This document shows positions 25,786-35,330 of a stretch of 64,000 bases of DNA, one piece after another (the stretch's first letter is position 1; each line of letters opens with the position of its first letter). The stretch is taken from assembly GCA_902388455.1 (NCBI GenBank), contig CABMPD010000003.1, positions 1 through 64,000 on the forward strand, written 5' to 3'. The translations under genes were made by a program, and so were the position numbers. The notes under the pieces are model-generated. The model did not search any database. It was not told where the DNA came from and worked only from the letters and a program-made list of their open reading frames with translations. Origin of the DNA: an uncultured Alistipes sp. Its GTDB lineage: Bacteria > Bacteroidota > Bacteroidia > Bacteroidales > UBA932.

Positions 25786-28700
25786 TTACTGGTTGAGTTC
25801 CTGCCTCCTGCGCACCTCGGGGTCATCGCCCTCGGGGTTGGGAGACAGCTGCATGAAAATGAACTGGGAGCGGGTCTTCCTATCCTTGTCCCTCTCACCG
25901 TGGCGGGAGAGCAGGGCGTAGAAGACGGGCACCACTACGAGGGTCACCACCGTGGCCACGAGGAGACCGCCGATGACGACGATACCCATGGGCTTCCACA
26001 TCTCGGCGCCCTCACCCTGGCTCAGGGCCATAGGCAGCATGCCGAGGAAGGTGGTGATGGCGGTCATGAGCACGGGACGCAGACGGGAGGCTCCAGAGAG
26101 GGCGATGGCCTCGTTGAGCTCGTATCCGCGGTCGCGCATCAGGTTGGTGTAGTCCACGAGCACGATGGCGTTCTTGGTCGCGATACCCACCAGCATGATG
26201 AATCCTAAGGAGCCGATCATGTCGAGGGTAGTGCCCGTTATCCACAGGGCGAGCACCACGCCGGAGAGGGCGAAGGGCACTGCGGTCATGATCATCACCG
26301 GCTTGACGAAGGACTCGAACTGGGAGGCAAGCACGATGTATATCAACAGGATGATCAGGGCCAGGAGGAGGAGCAGATCCTGGAAGGTGTCCTGCTGGTC
26401 CTCATAGTTACCGGCCAGGCGGACGGTGATACCGCTGGGTACGCCCATCCGGTCCACGGTCTGCTGGATGCCGGCGGCCAGCTCGCCCATCGAGGTCTCA
26501 TACGGGGTCACTGAGATGGTCACTATCCTCTGACGGCTCTTGCGCTCGATAGTAGGCGGGGCGAAATACTCCTCAATCTTGCCGAGTTCCTTTATCTTGA
26601 TCATCGCACCGGTGGCGGTGGGAATGGTCATGTCCTCGATGTCGGTGATGGAGTTGCGGTCCTCCTCCTGCAGGCGCACCACTATGTCGTACTCGTCTCC
26701 GTCCTCCTTGAGGTAGCCGGAGGCCATGCCGTTGACGCGGTTGCGCACGTAGGTGGAAACGGTGGAGGAGTTGAGGCCGTGGTAGGCCAGCTTCTCCTTG
26801 TCGAGGTTGATCTTGATCTCGGGACGGTCCTTCTCGCGGCTGATGTCGATGTCGCGGGCTCCGGGCACGTTGTCACGGATGGCGTTGCGGACCTCCTGGG
26901 CAAAGGCGTTGGTCTCATCGAAGCTGTAGCCGTAGATCTCCACGTCGACTGTCGAGGAGGCCCCGCCCATGAAGCTGGAGACATCGCACTGGTAGTCGAT
27001 AATCTCCGGATAGGATGCCAGTTCCTGACGCAGCACCTCGGCTATCTCGAAGATGGAACGCTCGCGCTCGTTCTTCTTGTTGCAGACCACGGTCATGGAC
27101 ATGGTGTTGTTCATGGTCGAGGAGAACATGGCCGAGACTCCGTCGTCGTCGGTGGTACCGGCGGAGGTGGATATCAGCTCTATCTCGGGCACCAGTTCGT
27201 AGAAACGGCTCTCGATGTGACGGGCCATCTTGGCGGTCTCCTCGATACGGTAGCCGGTGGCCAGCTCGATGGATACGGACAGACGGCCGTTGTCGGTCTC
27301 CTGAATGAAGTCGGTTCCGATCTTGCCCATCAGGAAGGGAGTGATGGAAGCGAAGAAGAAGAGCACGATGGCGCCGAGGGTGATGGCCTTATGGTTCAGG
27401 CACCAGCGCAGCAGCCGGGCGTATGCGCGGTCCAGAGCGTCGAGGATGGGGATAACGAATCTCTGGTAGAAGTTGCGCTTGGGCGGGATGTTTTCGATGA
27501 CTCCCCTCTCGTTGATGCGCACGGGACGGGCCTTGAGCAGCTTGGAGCAGAGCATGGGGGTCAGGGTAATGGCCACTACGGTCGAGGTACATACCATGAT
27601 GGTCACCAGCCAGCCGAGTTCCTTGAACATGATGCCGGCCATACCGGTGAGCATCGTAAGCGGTACGAACACCACCACTATCACGAGGGTCGTAGCGATA
27701 ACCGACACCCACACCTCGTTGGTCGCATAGATGGACGCCTCCCTCGGACTGGAACCCCTCTCGATGTGCTTGGTGATGTTCTCGAGCACCACGATGGCGT
27801 CGTCCACCACCATACCGATGGCCACGGTCAGGGAACTGAGGGATATGATGTTCAGCGAGCTGTCAGCCAGCATCAGGTAGATGAAGGCCACTATCAGGGA
27901 TATGGGGATGGTCAGGGAGATGATCAGGGTCGAGCGCCACTCTCCGAGGAAGAAGAGCACCACGAGCACCACGAAGAGCAGGGCGTACAGAATCGACTCC
28001 TCCAGGGAGCTGATGGAGTTCTGGATGTCCTCCGAAGAGTCGTAGATGGTCTCTATCTTAATGTCCTTAGGCAGGGTCTTCTCTATCTTGGCCAGCTCTT
28101 TCTCGAGGTCCTGGCAGATCTGCACGGTGTTGGCGCCGGTCTGCTTGGTCACCATGAGGCGGACGCTCTCGCGGCCGTTGGTCTTCTCATCGAGGCTCAG
28201 GTCCTTGATCGTGTCGCGCACCGTGGCCAGGTCCCGCACGAAGACCTGCCGGCCCTCGGGAGTGACTGTAACCACGATGTCGTTGATCTCGGAGCTCTCG
28301 ACGTACTCGCTGCGCACCTCGAGCTGGTACTGCTCCTTGTTCATCTTGACGGTACCGGAGGAAAGGTTGAGGTTGTTGGCGGCTATCGCACTGCCGACGG
28401 TTTCCAGGGGAAGGCCGTAGGCATCCAGCTTCTGCTGGTCGATATCCACGTACACATAGCGCTCCGGAGAGCCGGAAAGGGTAAGGTTTCCGATACCGTT
28501 GACCATGCTCAGCTGCGGGATGATCTCATCGTTGAGCAGCTTATCCAGTCCGGGATAGCTCTCGTCGGCCGTAATCGAGTACTGGAGGATAGGCATGGAG
28601 CTGGTGCTGAACTTGAAGATGAACGGGTTGGTACAGCCGTCGGGCAGCTCGTCCGTCACCATGTCTATGTACGACCTTACGTCGTTTATAATCTCGTCCA

Positions 28701-29001
28701 GATCCGTACCCCACTCCAGCTCGAGCATCACCACGGAGATATTGTCCTTGGTGGTGGAGGTAATCTCCTTGAGGTAGTCGACGGAGTTGAGGTTGTTCTC
28801 TATGATCTTCGTAACGTTGGTCTCTATCTCGGAGGCGCTGGCTCCCGGATAGACGGTCAGCACGGAGATGTACGGCGGGTCCATCTCCGGAAACTGGTCG
28901 ATAGGCAGCCTCAGGAACGAGAACACGCCTATCACTATCACGGCGACGAATACCAGAAGGGTCGTCACCGGACGGTTGATCGCTGATTTGTAGATACTCA
29001 T
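25786..29001 (-). CDS. RND efflux transporter, inner-membrane pump
   Basis: A 1071-aa AcrB/HAE1-type pump. TM1 begins near RPVTTLLVFVAVIVIG, a large periplasmic domain and a TM bundle repeat in each half. GMVVDDAIVVLENI in TM4 provides the proton-relay aspartates. Its partners are the adaptor (29014) and TolC-like protein (30031), together spanning both membranes to expel drugs or other amphiphiles by proton motive force. A TetR regulator heads the operon. Confidence 0.95.
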   Translation of the reverse strand: MSIYKSAINRPVTTLLVFVAVIVIGVFSFLRLPIDQFPEMDPPYISVLTVYPGASASEIETNVTKIIENNLNSVDYLKEITSTTKDNISVVMLELEWGTDLDEIINDVRSYIDMVTDELPDGCTNPFIFKFSTSSMPILQYSITADESYPGLDKLLNDEIIPQLSMVNGIGNLTLSGSPERYVYVDIDQQKLDAYGLPLETVGSAIAANNLNLSSGTVKMNKEQYQLEVRSEYVESSEINDIVVTVTPEGRQVFVRDLATVRDTIKDLSLDEKTNGRESVRLMVTKQTGANTVQICQDLEKELAKIEKTLPKDIKIETIYDSSEDIQNSISSLEESILYALLFVVLVVLFFLGEWRSTLIISLTIPISLIVAFIYLMLADSSLNIISLSSLTVAIGMVVDDAIVVLENITKHIERGSSPREASIYATNEVWVSVIATTLVIVVVFVPLTMLTGMAGIMFKELGWLVTIMVCTSTVVAITLTPMLCSKLLKARPVRINERGVIENIPPKRNFYQRFVIPILDALDRAYARLLRWCLNHKAITLGAIVLFFFASITPFLMGKIGTDFIQETDNGRLSVSIELATGYRIEETAKMARHIESRFYELVPEIELISTSAGTTDDDGVSAMFSSTMNNTMSMTVVCNKKNERERSIFEIAEVLRQELASYPEIIDYQCDVSSFMGGASSTVDVEIYGYSFDETNAFAQEVRNAIRDNVPGARDIDISREKDRPEIKINLDKEKLAYHGLNSSTVSTYVRNRVNGMASGYLKEDGDEYDIVVRLQEEDRNSITDIEDMTIPTATGAMIKIKELGKIEEYFAPPTIERKSRQRIVTISVTPYETSMGELAAGIQQTVDRMGVPSGITVRLAGNYEDQQDTFQDLLLLLALIILLIYIVLASQFESFVKPVMIMTAVPFALSGVVLALWITGTTLDMIGSLGFIMLVGIATKNAIVLVDYTNLMRDRGYELNEAIALSGASRLRPVLMTAITTFLGMLPMALSQGEGAEMWKPMGIVVIGGLLVATVVTLVVVPVFYALLSRHGERDKDRKTRSQFIFMQLSPNPEGDDPEVRRRQELNQ

Positions 29002-29013
29002 CGCAGGCGGGGA

Positions 29014-30027
29014 TTATTGTACCACATTGAGTTTGACTCCGTCCACGAGCTTGGCCTGGCCGGTGGTGACGATGGGGTCGCCGACCTTCAGGCTGTCGCT
29101 GGAGATTTCTATCGTCTGGTCGTGACGCTCGCCTATCTCCACGAAGACGCGCTTGGCCACGCCGCCTTCATCCACAAAGACATAGCGGTTGTTGGAGCCG
29201 ATGAGCCTGAGTACCGCCTGGTAGGGCACCACGAGGGCTTCGGTCCGGCCCAGGTCCAGCACCGTGCTCACGTACATGCCCGGACGGATGAGCTCGGAGG
29301 AGTTCGGAATCCGCAGCTTGAGGGTAAATGTATGGGATGCCGGGTCTACGGTCGGATAGACTATCTCGATAGACGCGGGAAAGGCCCGGCCGGGGTAGAT
29401 GTCCGAATAGACATTGACCTGCATTCCTTTCTTGACTAAAGGATAATAGGTCTCGGGTACATTGACGTAAGCCTTCAGTTCTTTGATCTTGGTAAGCTGG
29501 AGGATGGGCTGGGCCCCGCTGTAGAGTTCCCCGTCCTCGTAGGTCTTGGCCGAGATGACACCGTCGAACTGCGCCCTTACGAAGGTGTTCTCCTCCAGGA
29601 AGCGGAGGGTCTCCTGCGTCTGGTCGTAGCTCAGCTTGGTCTGGTCGTAGGTCTGCTGGGAGATGGCCTCGCTCTCGAGGAGCATCTGTACGCGGTTCAT
29701 CTCTATCTGGAGGTTGGCAAATGCTATGCGGGTGGTGTTGAGCTGGTTCTGGTCCATCCGAACGAGGGTGTCGCCCTTACGCACACGGTCACCCACCTCG
29801 ACGTAGATCTTCTCGATGAGACCCGTCAGCGAGGGGGAGATGTTCATCTGGTCATAGCCCTGCAGGGTGGTCGAGAGCTCTATCTGCCTCGATACCTCCT
29901 GATAGGCCAGCGGGGTGGTGCGTACCTGCTCTACCCTTTCCTCCGCGACATCCGCGGTCTTGTTGCCGCCGCAGCCGCTGAGCAGGGCGGCGCAGGCTGT
30001 GATTGTGGCTATTGCTTTGATTTTCAT
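29014..30027 (-). CDS. RND efflux periplasmic adaptor (membrane fusion protein)
   Basis: 337 aa, lipoprotein signal with lipobox LLSGC (Cys19). It has HlyD/AcrA-like architecture: a lipoyl-like half-motif before and after a helical hairpin (about 90-150, LQIEMNRVQMLLESEAISQQ), then a beta-barrel and membrane-proximal domain. It bridges the pump and TolC-like channel. Lies 12 bp before the pump gene. Confidence 0.93.
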   Translation of the reverse strand: MKIKAIATITACAALLSGCGGNKTADVAEERVEQVRTTPLAYQEVSRQIELSTTLQGYDQMNISPSLTGLIEKIYVEVGDRVRKGDTLVRMDQNQLNTTRIAFANLQIEMNRVQMLLESEAISQQTYDQTKLSYDQTQETLRFLEENTFVRAQFDGVISAKTYEDGELYSGAQPILQLTKIKELKAYVNVPETYYPLVKKGMQVNVYSDIYPGRAFPASIEIVYPTVDPASHTFTLKLRIPNSSELIRPGMYVSTVLDLGRTEALVVPYQAVLRLIGSNNRYVFVDEGGVAKRVFVEIGERHDQTIEISSDSLKVGDPIVTTGQAKLVDGVKLNVVQ

Positions 30028-30030
30028 GGC

Positions 30031-31437
30031 TTATTTTTCTTCCTGAGTATATGTATTCTTGTTGAGTAGTTTTTCGAGCTCGATCTGGGCTGTCACGTAG
30101 TCCAGGGCCGCCTGCACGTAGGTGCTCTGGGCTGTGATGAGGGTGGTGGCCGAGTTGGTCACGTCGAGACTGGAGGCGTGGCCGAACTCGTATTTCTTGC
30201 CGATGTTGTCAAACACCTTCTGGGACACCTCCACGTTCTTGAGCTGGGTCTGGTAGCGCTCGTAGGCGGAGGAGAGGTTGTACTTGAGCTGGCGGTGCTG
30301 GATCTTAAGGGCCATCTCGGTGCTCTCCAGGGTGTTGAGCTGCTTCTGGTACTCCAGCTTGGCTTTCTTGAAGGTCTCCAGATTCTTTCCCGAGGAGAAA
30401 ATGGGAATCGACAGGGTCAGTCCCACCATGTTCGGAGGGGTCATGTTCATGGTCATCTCGTCGGAAAAATACTTCCTGCCCGTGTACTGGTAAAATGCGC
30501 TCAGGGTAGGTCCGTAGGCCCATCCGGCGAGGTTCTTCTGCTGGCGGTAGAGGTCGGTGCTCTTGAGGGCCAGCTGGTAGGAGAAGTTGTTCTCAAGGAT
30601 AAAATCATCGTAGAGCAATGCCAGGGAATACTCCACGTCCATCAGCTCATCCAGGGTCTGGGTCAGGACTATCTCCTTGTCGAAGCCGATGTTCATCTGC
30701 AGGCGCATGGAGTTGTATATCATCTCCAGGCCGCGGCGGGCCTCGTTGATCGAGGTCTCGAGGGTAGCCACCTGCACCAGTATCTGATCGGCATCCACCT
30801 GCTCGGCCACGCCGGCGTCCACGGACTTCTGGGAGAACTCGTGCAGCCTGCGTACCGTCTCCAGGTTACGCTCCAGCAGTTCCAGGGTCTGACCGCTCAC
30901 CAGGGCGGAGAAATACAGGAGCCGCACCTGCTCGGCGACCTCCTGCTGCGACTGCCGGCGGGTGACGTCGGACATCTCCACGGAGAGCTTGCCTATGAGG
31001 GCGCTGATGACCTGCGCACCGCTGACGGCCATTGAGGCGTTGACGCCTATCGAGCCGTAGGGGGGCATGGCGATCGACAGGCCCGTCTCGCCGAAGGCCA
31101 TCTCATAGCCCATGTAGTTCGAATAGTCCAGGGTTCCGTTGACCTGGGGCAGCATGCTGGCGATAGCGGCCCAGCGGTCGGCCTCGGCCTGGCGGACGGC
31201 AAGGGAGGAGTTCTGGAGGTCCCAGTTGTGCTCCAGGGCATAGCTCATCGCCTCTTCCAGGGTAAAATACAGCACAGAGGAGTCTGTCGGCTCCTGCTGC
31301 ACCTGCGCCTGCTGTTCCTGAGTCTGCTGCTCCTGCGGCAGTCCCGCCTGCGATGTCTGCAGGGGGGATGCCTCAGCCGTCATGGAGACAGCCGCAGCAC
31401 AGCACAGAAGGGCTGTTGTCTTAAAGGATTGTCTCAT
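30031..31437 (-). CDS. TolC family outer membrane efflux protein
   Basis: A 468-aa protein with a signal peptide (about 1-23) and a Gln-rich linker (about 28-50). Two repeats of long helices and barrel strands follow, typical of outer-membrane efflux channels. It lies 3 bp upstream of the adaptor gene and 2 bp downstream of the TetR gene, in one operon. Confidence 0.92.
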   Translation of the reverse strand: MRQSFKTTALLCCAAAVSMTAEASPLQTSQAGLPQEQQTQEQQAQVQQEPTDSSVLYFTLEEAMSYALEHNWDLQNSSLAVRQAEADRWAAIASMLPQVNGTLDYSNYMGYEMAFGETGLSIAMPPYGSIGVNASMAVSGAQVISALIGKLSVEMSDVTRRQSQQEVAEQVRLLYFSALVSGQTLELLERNLETVRRLHEFSQKSVDAGVAEQVDADQILVQVATLETSINEARRGLEMIYNSMRLQMNIGFDKEIVLTQTLDELMDVEYSLALLYDDFILENNFSYQLALKSTDLYRQQKNLAGWAYGPTLSAFYQYTGRKYFSDEMTMNMTPPNMVGLTLSIPIFSSGKNLETFKKAKLEYQKQLNTLESTEMALKIQHRQLKYNLSSAYERYQTQLKNVEVSQKVFDNIGKKYEFGHASSLDVTNSATTLITAQSTYVQAALDYVTAQIELEKLLNKNTYTQEEK

Positions 31438-31439
31438 TG

Positions 31440-32069
31440 TTATTTTAACATTGATTTATTATTTTCCAGATATTCGTCGATATAGGCCCTGCCCTTCTCC
31501 GAGGCTATGCCTCTGATAAGAAAGAGCATCAGGCAGTCCGAGCCGCGGTCATGCTTTATTTCCAAATAATTGCGCACTGCCCTGTCGGTCACGGCCACCG
31601 AGAGCTCGAAGAGCTGGAGGGACAGGCTGTGGGCGTCCAGGACACCGGTGATGAACAGTCCCTCCTTCTGCCCCTGCTCTATGATCCGCTCCAGCAGCTC
31701 GCAGTGCCAGCGGTTGACATCCTTGACCACGTTCAGGAACACCTCCGGGTAATATTTCTTGACCTCCGTGAAGAAATCGTAATAGAAGGTCATGCGCTGG
31801 CTGTCCTTGCTCCGGAGTGAGTTCATGAACCACTCCAGGACATTGCCGGCCCGGGAGAGTTCCTCCTCGGAACGGAGCATATTGTCCTTATGCAGCAGGA
31901 GGATACACTCCTGCAGAAGTTCCGCCTTGTCATGGAAAAGTTCGTAGAGTGTACGCTTGGACATGCCGTTGGCAGAGGCAACCTCATCCATTGTCAACGA
32001 CTTGCATCCACGCTCCAGAAAGAGTACGGACGTATTTCTCAGTATTTGCTCCCTGTTTGTCATAATCAA
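31440..32069 (-). CDS. TetR/AcrR family regulator of the efflux operon
   Basis: 209 aa with an N-terminal TetR helix-turn-helix (about 8-55, SLTMDEVASANGMSKRTLYELFHDKAELL). The ligand-binding domain is divergent and all-helical. Being first in the operon, it likely autoregulates by binding near the promoter at 32074; the AT-rich palindrome AAAACTTCCGCAGTTTT at 32085-32101 is a candidate operator. Confidence 0.88.
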   Translation of the reverse strand: MIMTNREQILRNTSVLFLERGCKSLTMDEVASANGMSKRTLYELFHDKAELLQECILLLHKDNMLRSEEELSRAGNVLEWFMNSLRSKDSQRMTFYYDFFTEVKKYYPEVFLNVVKDVNRWHCELLERIIEQGQKEGLFITGVLDAHSLSLQLFELSVAVTDRAVRNYLEIKHDRGSDCLMLFLIRGIASEKGRAYIDEYLENNKSMLK

Positions 32070-32073
32070 GGCG

Positions 32074-32101
32074 CAAAACTAAGAAAACTTCCGCAGTTTT
32101 C
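32074..32101 (-). promoter_or_regulatory. Efflux operon promoter box and candidate TetR operator
   Basis: CAAAACTA (32074-32081) reads TAGTTTTG on the minus strand, fitting TAnnTTTG. AAAACTTCCGCAGTTTT (32085-32101) has AAAAC/GTTTT arms between the -7 and -33 positions, a common place for a repressor site. Confidence 0.4.
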
Positions 32102-32121
32102 AAATTTCTGACAGAAAATCG

Positions 32122-33006
32122 TTAATCGGGCAACTCCTCTTTCCAGTCCTCCACACTCCACTCACCCCAGATCTTGACATGCACCGACATATAGCCGGGG
32201 ACCATGCCCTGCTGAGCTACACGGCACATTATCTCGCCTTCTGAAAAATAGTTGCTGCCGTCAAATATGGGAGAATTACCGATATACTCTTTGGGATTAT
32301 ATCCGCTAAGCCCGTCTATAGACATACCGAAAACGGGCATTGTCTCATCAGGAATCTGATTTTCCCCGAAGTACGATTCCATACTGCCGCTGAAATCGTA
32401 CGAAACCGTAGGCCGTTCTCCACCATAACTACCGCCCGCGTCATACCACGGAACCGGCACCATATCCGTACGAAAATCCAGATTTGCCCGTGAGTAGGCC
32501 AAAAGCGGCTCCCACAGTCTGTTGGCTCCGAAGACACCCTCGACAGAATAATACCCGTCATTCCTCCTGACCAGCGTCAGTTCAAAAGTCTCTCCCGGCC
32601 CTAAGGACCACGGTTTCCACCACACATAGGAAATATCCCAGACGGCACCGGACTCGTTGAGTGTACGACCGTAGGTATTGACTGTGTAATCCACCGCAAA
32701 CTTGTTAAAATACACTGTGTCTCCTTCCTGTCGGATGCTGCCCGGATCCGAGTTGAAATACTTCGTCAGAACATCAGCCCTGGCAGCAGAATCCTCTGCT
32801 TCAAGATACATATTGACCTGAAAGAAATAATCCAGCATATCGACCATACCCTCACTTATGTCCTCCATACGCGACAGGTACTCTTGAAACTGCTCTTCGG
32901 ACGGCCTCGTACTCCCCTTAGTGCATGATACCGCTGAAAGAGCTGCCAGAGCACATGAGGCAATGGCCGGGAAAGCCTTTAAAATCCCTATGATTACCTT
33001 CTTCAT
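32122..33006 (-). CDS. Lipoprotein of unknown function
   Basis: 294 aa from MKKVIIGILKAFPAIASCAL at 33006, which gives a lipoprotein signal (LSAVSC). Longer frames upstream lack a signal. The mature protein is acidic and aromatic-rich, with no recognised domain. It has no close operon partner and sits between the efflux operon and kbl. Confidence 0.5.
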   Translation of the reverse strand: MKKVIIGILKAFPAIASCALAALSAVSCTKGSTRPSEEQFQEYLSRMEDISEGMVDMLDYFFQVNMYLEAEDSAARADVLTKYFNSDPGSIRQEGDTVYFNKFAVDYTVNTYGRTLNESGAVWDISYVWWKPWSLGPGETFELTLVRRNDGYYSVEGVFGANRLWEPLLAYSRANLDFRTDMVPVPWYDAGGSYGGERPTVSYDFSGSMESYFGENQIPDETMPVFGMSIDGLSGYNPKEYIGNSPIFDGSNYFSEGEIMCRVAQQGMVPGYMSVHVKIWGEWSVEDWKEELPD

Positions 33007-33096
33007 ATAAATATAATTTTCCGCAAAGGAAAGAATTATTTCACAGAAATCACGCATAAATCAGAAATTACCCTGACAACTCTTCCGTGATTTTAT

Positions 33097-33104
33097 TATT
33101 TTTG
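33097..33104 (+). promoter_or_regulatory. Promoter -7 box for kbl
   Basis: TATTTTTG matches TAnnTTTG and lies 34 bp before the kbl start. Confidence 0.5.
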
Positions 33105-33138
33105 CATTCAGAAAAAAATACTCTAAACACTCAATATT

Positions 33139-34329
33139 ATGTACAAAGATTTTCAAGCCTATCTTCAGAATGAACTGAACAGCATCAAGGAAGCCGGTCT
33201 GTACAAAGAGGAGCGCGTCATCGTCACTCCCCAGGGTCCCGAAATCACCCTCCAGGACGGCACCAAAGCCCTTAACTTCTGCGCCAACAACTACCTCGGC
33301 CTCGCTGACAGCAAGGAACTGGTAAACGCAGCCAAGGAAGCTCTCGACACACACGGCTACGGTATGGCCAGTGTTCGTTTCATCTGCGGTACAGGTGACC
33401 TGCAGAAGAAACTCGAGGCCAAGATCGCTGAGTTCTTCGGCACAGAGGACACCATCCTCTATGCTGCATGCTTCGACGCCAACGGAGGCGTATTCGAGCC
33501 CCTGCTGAACGATCAGGACGCCATCATCTCTGACTCTCTCAACCATGCTTCCATCATCGACGGTGTACGTCTTTGCAAGGCCAAGAGATACCGCTACGCC
33601 AACGCCGATATGGCCGAACTGGAGAAATGCCTTCAGGAAGCCCAGGCCCAGCGTCACCGTATCATCGTTACCGACGGTGTATTCTCGATGGACGGCAACG
33701 TCTGCCCTCTCGACAAGATCCACGCCCTCGCCGAGAAGTACAACGCCATGGTTATGGTCGATGAGTCGCACTCCGCAGGTGTCGTAGGCAAGACCGGACG
33801 CGGTGTTACCGAACGCTACAACCTCCGCGGCCAGATCGAGATTATCACCGGTACCCTCGGAAAGGCATTCGGCGGCTCCGTCGGCGGATTCACCACCGGT
33901 AAGAAGGAGATCATCGCCATGCTGCGCCAGAGGTCTAGGCCGTACCTCTTCTCCAACTCCATCCCTCCCATGATCGCCGCTGCTGGTATCCGCATGTTCG
34001 ACATGATGCAGGAGTCCAACGAGCTTCAGGACCGTCTGCACGAGAACACAGACTACTTCATCAGCAAGATGAAGGCTGCCGGCTTCGACATCAAGCCCAC
34101 CGAGTCAGCTATCTGCGCCGTCATGCTGTACGACGCCAAGCTGTCCCAGCAGATGGCTGCACGCCTGCAGGACGAAGGCATATTCGTAACCGGATTCTAC
34201 TACCCTGTAGTGCCTAAAGACCAGGCCCGTATCCGTGTACAGGTATCCGCCGGCCACAAGAAGGAGCACCTCGACAGATGCGTTGCCGCCTTCACCAAGA
34301 TCGGCAAGGAACTCGGCGTACTGAAGTAA
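33139..34329 (+). CDS. kbl: Glycine C-acetyltransferase (2-amino-3-ketobutyrate CoA ligase)
   Basis: A 396-aa PLP enzyme of the alpha-oxoamine synthase family. NFCANNYLGLA lies near 48-58, VDESHSAGVVG holds the PLP-interacting Asp and His, and GTLGKAFGG holds the Schiff-base lysine. It converts 2-amino-3-oxobutyrate and CoA to glycine and acetyl-CoA in threonine breakdown. Serine palmitoyltransferase is a relative in Bacteroidales, but the overall sequence (CGTGDLQKKLEAKIAEFFGT) is closer to Kbl. A terminator follows. Confidence 0.87.
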   Translation: MYKDFQAYLQNELNSIKEAGLYKEERVIVTPQGPEITLQDGTKALNFCANNYLGLADSKELVNAAKEALDTHGYGMASVRFICGTGDLQKKLEAKIAEFFGTEDTILYAACFDANGGVFEPLLNDQDAIISDSLNHASIIDGVRLCKAKRYRYANADMAELEKCLQEAQAQRHRIIVTDGVFSMDGNVCPLDKIHALAEKYNAMVMVDESHSAGVVGKTGRGVTERYNLRGQIEIITGTLGKAFGGSVGGFTTGKKEIIAMLRQRSRPYLFSNSIPPMIAAAGIRMFDMMQESNELQDRLHENTDYFISKMKAAGFDIKPTESAICAVMLYDAKLSQQMAARLQDEGIFVTGFYYPVVPKDQARIRVQVSAGHKKEHLDRCVAAFTKIGKELGVLK

Positions 34330-34355
34330 CAGCCCGCCCGGCAACCTAAATTGCA

Positions 34356-34389
34356 AACCCCGACTGCCGCATCTCCGGCTGCCGGGGTT
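34356..34389 (+). terminator. Rho-independent terminator after kbl
   Basis: AAACCCCG and CGGGGTTT arms, with a GC-rich inner stem, are followed by a T run (GTTTTTC) starting 27 bp after the kbl stop. Confidence 0.75.
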
Positions 34390-34538
34390 TTTCATTCCCG
34401 CCCTTTCATATCCGCCCTTTCACACGCCACTGTTTTCCCATCTCATTCAGCCCTCTTCCACAACGGCAGCATTTTCCGCATTTCGCTGCCGTTGCGGCAG
34501 CTCGCTCCGGAAGGTGCCGACGAAAGTTGCTTTTCCCG

Positions 34539-35171
34539 TCACCTTCCAGAACCAGCCGGAACTGTCAGCCTGTCTGTGAACAGGATGCCGTCGAGATGGT
34601 CGACTTCGTGCTGGAAGATGACTGCCGTATAGCCATCCACGGTTTCGCGAACCTCTGACAGAGTCTCCGGGTCAGTGTAGCGGATAACTACCTGCTGAGA
34701 GCGCTCGACGTCACCGGCGATCTCGGGAATGGAGAGACAGCCTTCCGGACCAGTCTGCTTCTGATCGGAAAAATGCTCGATATGAATGTTGGGATACACT
34801 TCGAACGGATATCCGGGCTTGTCATAGCGCATTACGGCCACTACCCGACGGTTAAGGCCGACCTGGGGAGCAGCCAGCCCTACCCCGTCCTGCGTAGAAT
34901 CCGTTACCGTAGCTATCATCCTGCGTGCCAGACGCTCATAGACCTCCGACTGCAGATCCTCCTCCGCCAGGTCCACGCACGGTGTCCGCAGTACCAGCGA
35001 ATCCTCCGGCGAAGTCACCAGCAGCACCCGCATCACTCCGTCCGAAGACATTACCAGATCCGTTTCTTCCGCCGCAAGCCGTGGCATCCTGTCTCCGCAT
35101 CCGGCAGTCAGCAGCAGCGCCAACCATATCACGGCCGGCAACATAAATAAATTCAAGAATCTCATTTTCAT
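34539..35171 (-). CDS. Peptide deformylase homologue with a lipoprotein signal
   Basis: 210 aa. All three deformylase motifs are intact: GVGLAAPQ (96-103), EGCLS (143-147, metal ligand C145) and HEVDH (188-192, metal ligands and catalytic Glu). The first 25 residues are an apparent lipoprotein signal (LTAGC, Cys25). Deformylases normally act on nascent chains in the cytoplasm; an exported, lipidated one would face the periplasm, where formyl-methionine peptides are not made. It is probably a second, non-housekeeping paralogue. Convergent with kbl. Confidence 0.85.
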   Translation of the reverse strand: MKMRFLNLFMLPAVIWLALLLTAGCGDRMPRLAAEETDLVMSSDGVMRVLLVTSPEDSLVLRTPCVDLAEEDLQSEVYERLARRMIATVTDSTQDGVGLAAPQVGLNRRVVAVMRYDKPGYPFEVYPNIHIEHFSDQKQTGPEGCLSIPEIAGDVERSQQVVIRYTDPETLSEVRETVDGYTAVIFQHEVDHLDGILFTDRLTVPAGSGR

Positions 35172-35283
35172 CGTACACCAAAAGATTTATGCAAATGTAG
35201 AAAAAGTTCCCCATCCCGTGAGGAGCAAATGCTACTAAAGAAATTTTTCTTAGTGAATACTGAGGATTTTCAAATTATTTTCC

Positions 35284-35291
35284 TACCTTTG
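35284..35291 (+). promoter_or_regulatory. Promoter -7 box for the BF3164-like lipoprotein gene
   Basis: TACCTTTG matches TAnnTTTG and lies 40 bp before the ATG at 35331. Confidence 0.5.
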
Positions 35292-35330
35292 AGACAACTT
35301 TGATTTTATCCACAGCAAACAACACCTATT

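Noticed and set aside
26779..28986. 735-codon plus-strand frame opposite the RND pump
   Set aside because: Antisense shadow of a well-supported pump gene; the product is Gly/His/Val-rich without a recognisable domain.
33139..34329. Serine palmitoyltransferase instead of Kbl
   Set aside because: The overall sequence and length look more like glycine C-acetyltransferase; without an alignment this is a judgement, so confidence was lowered.
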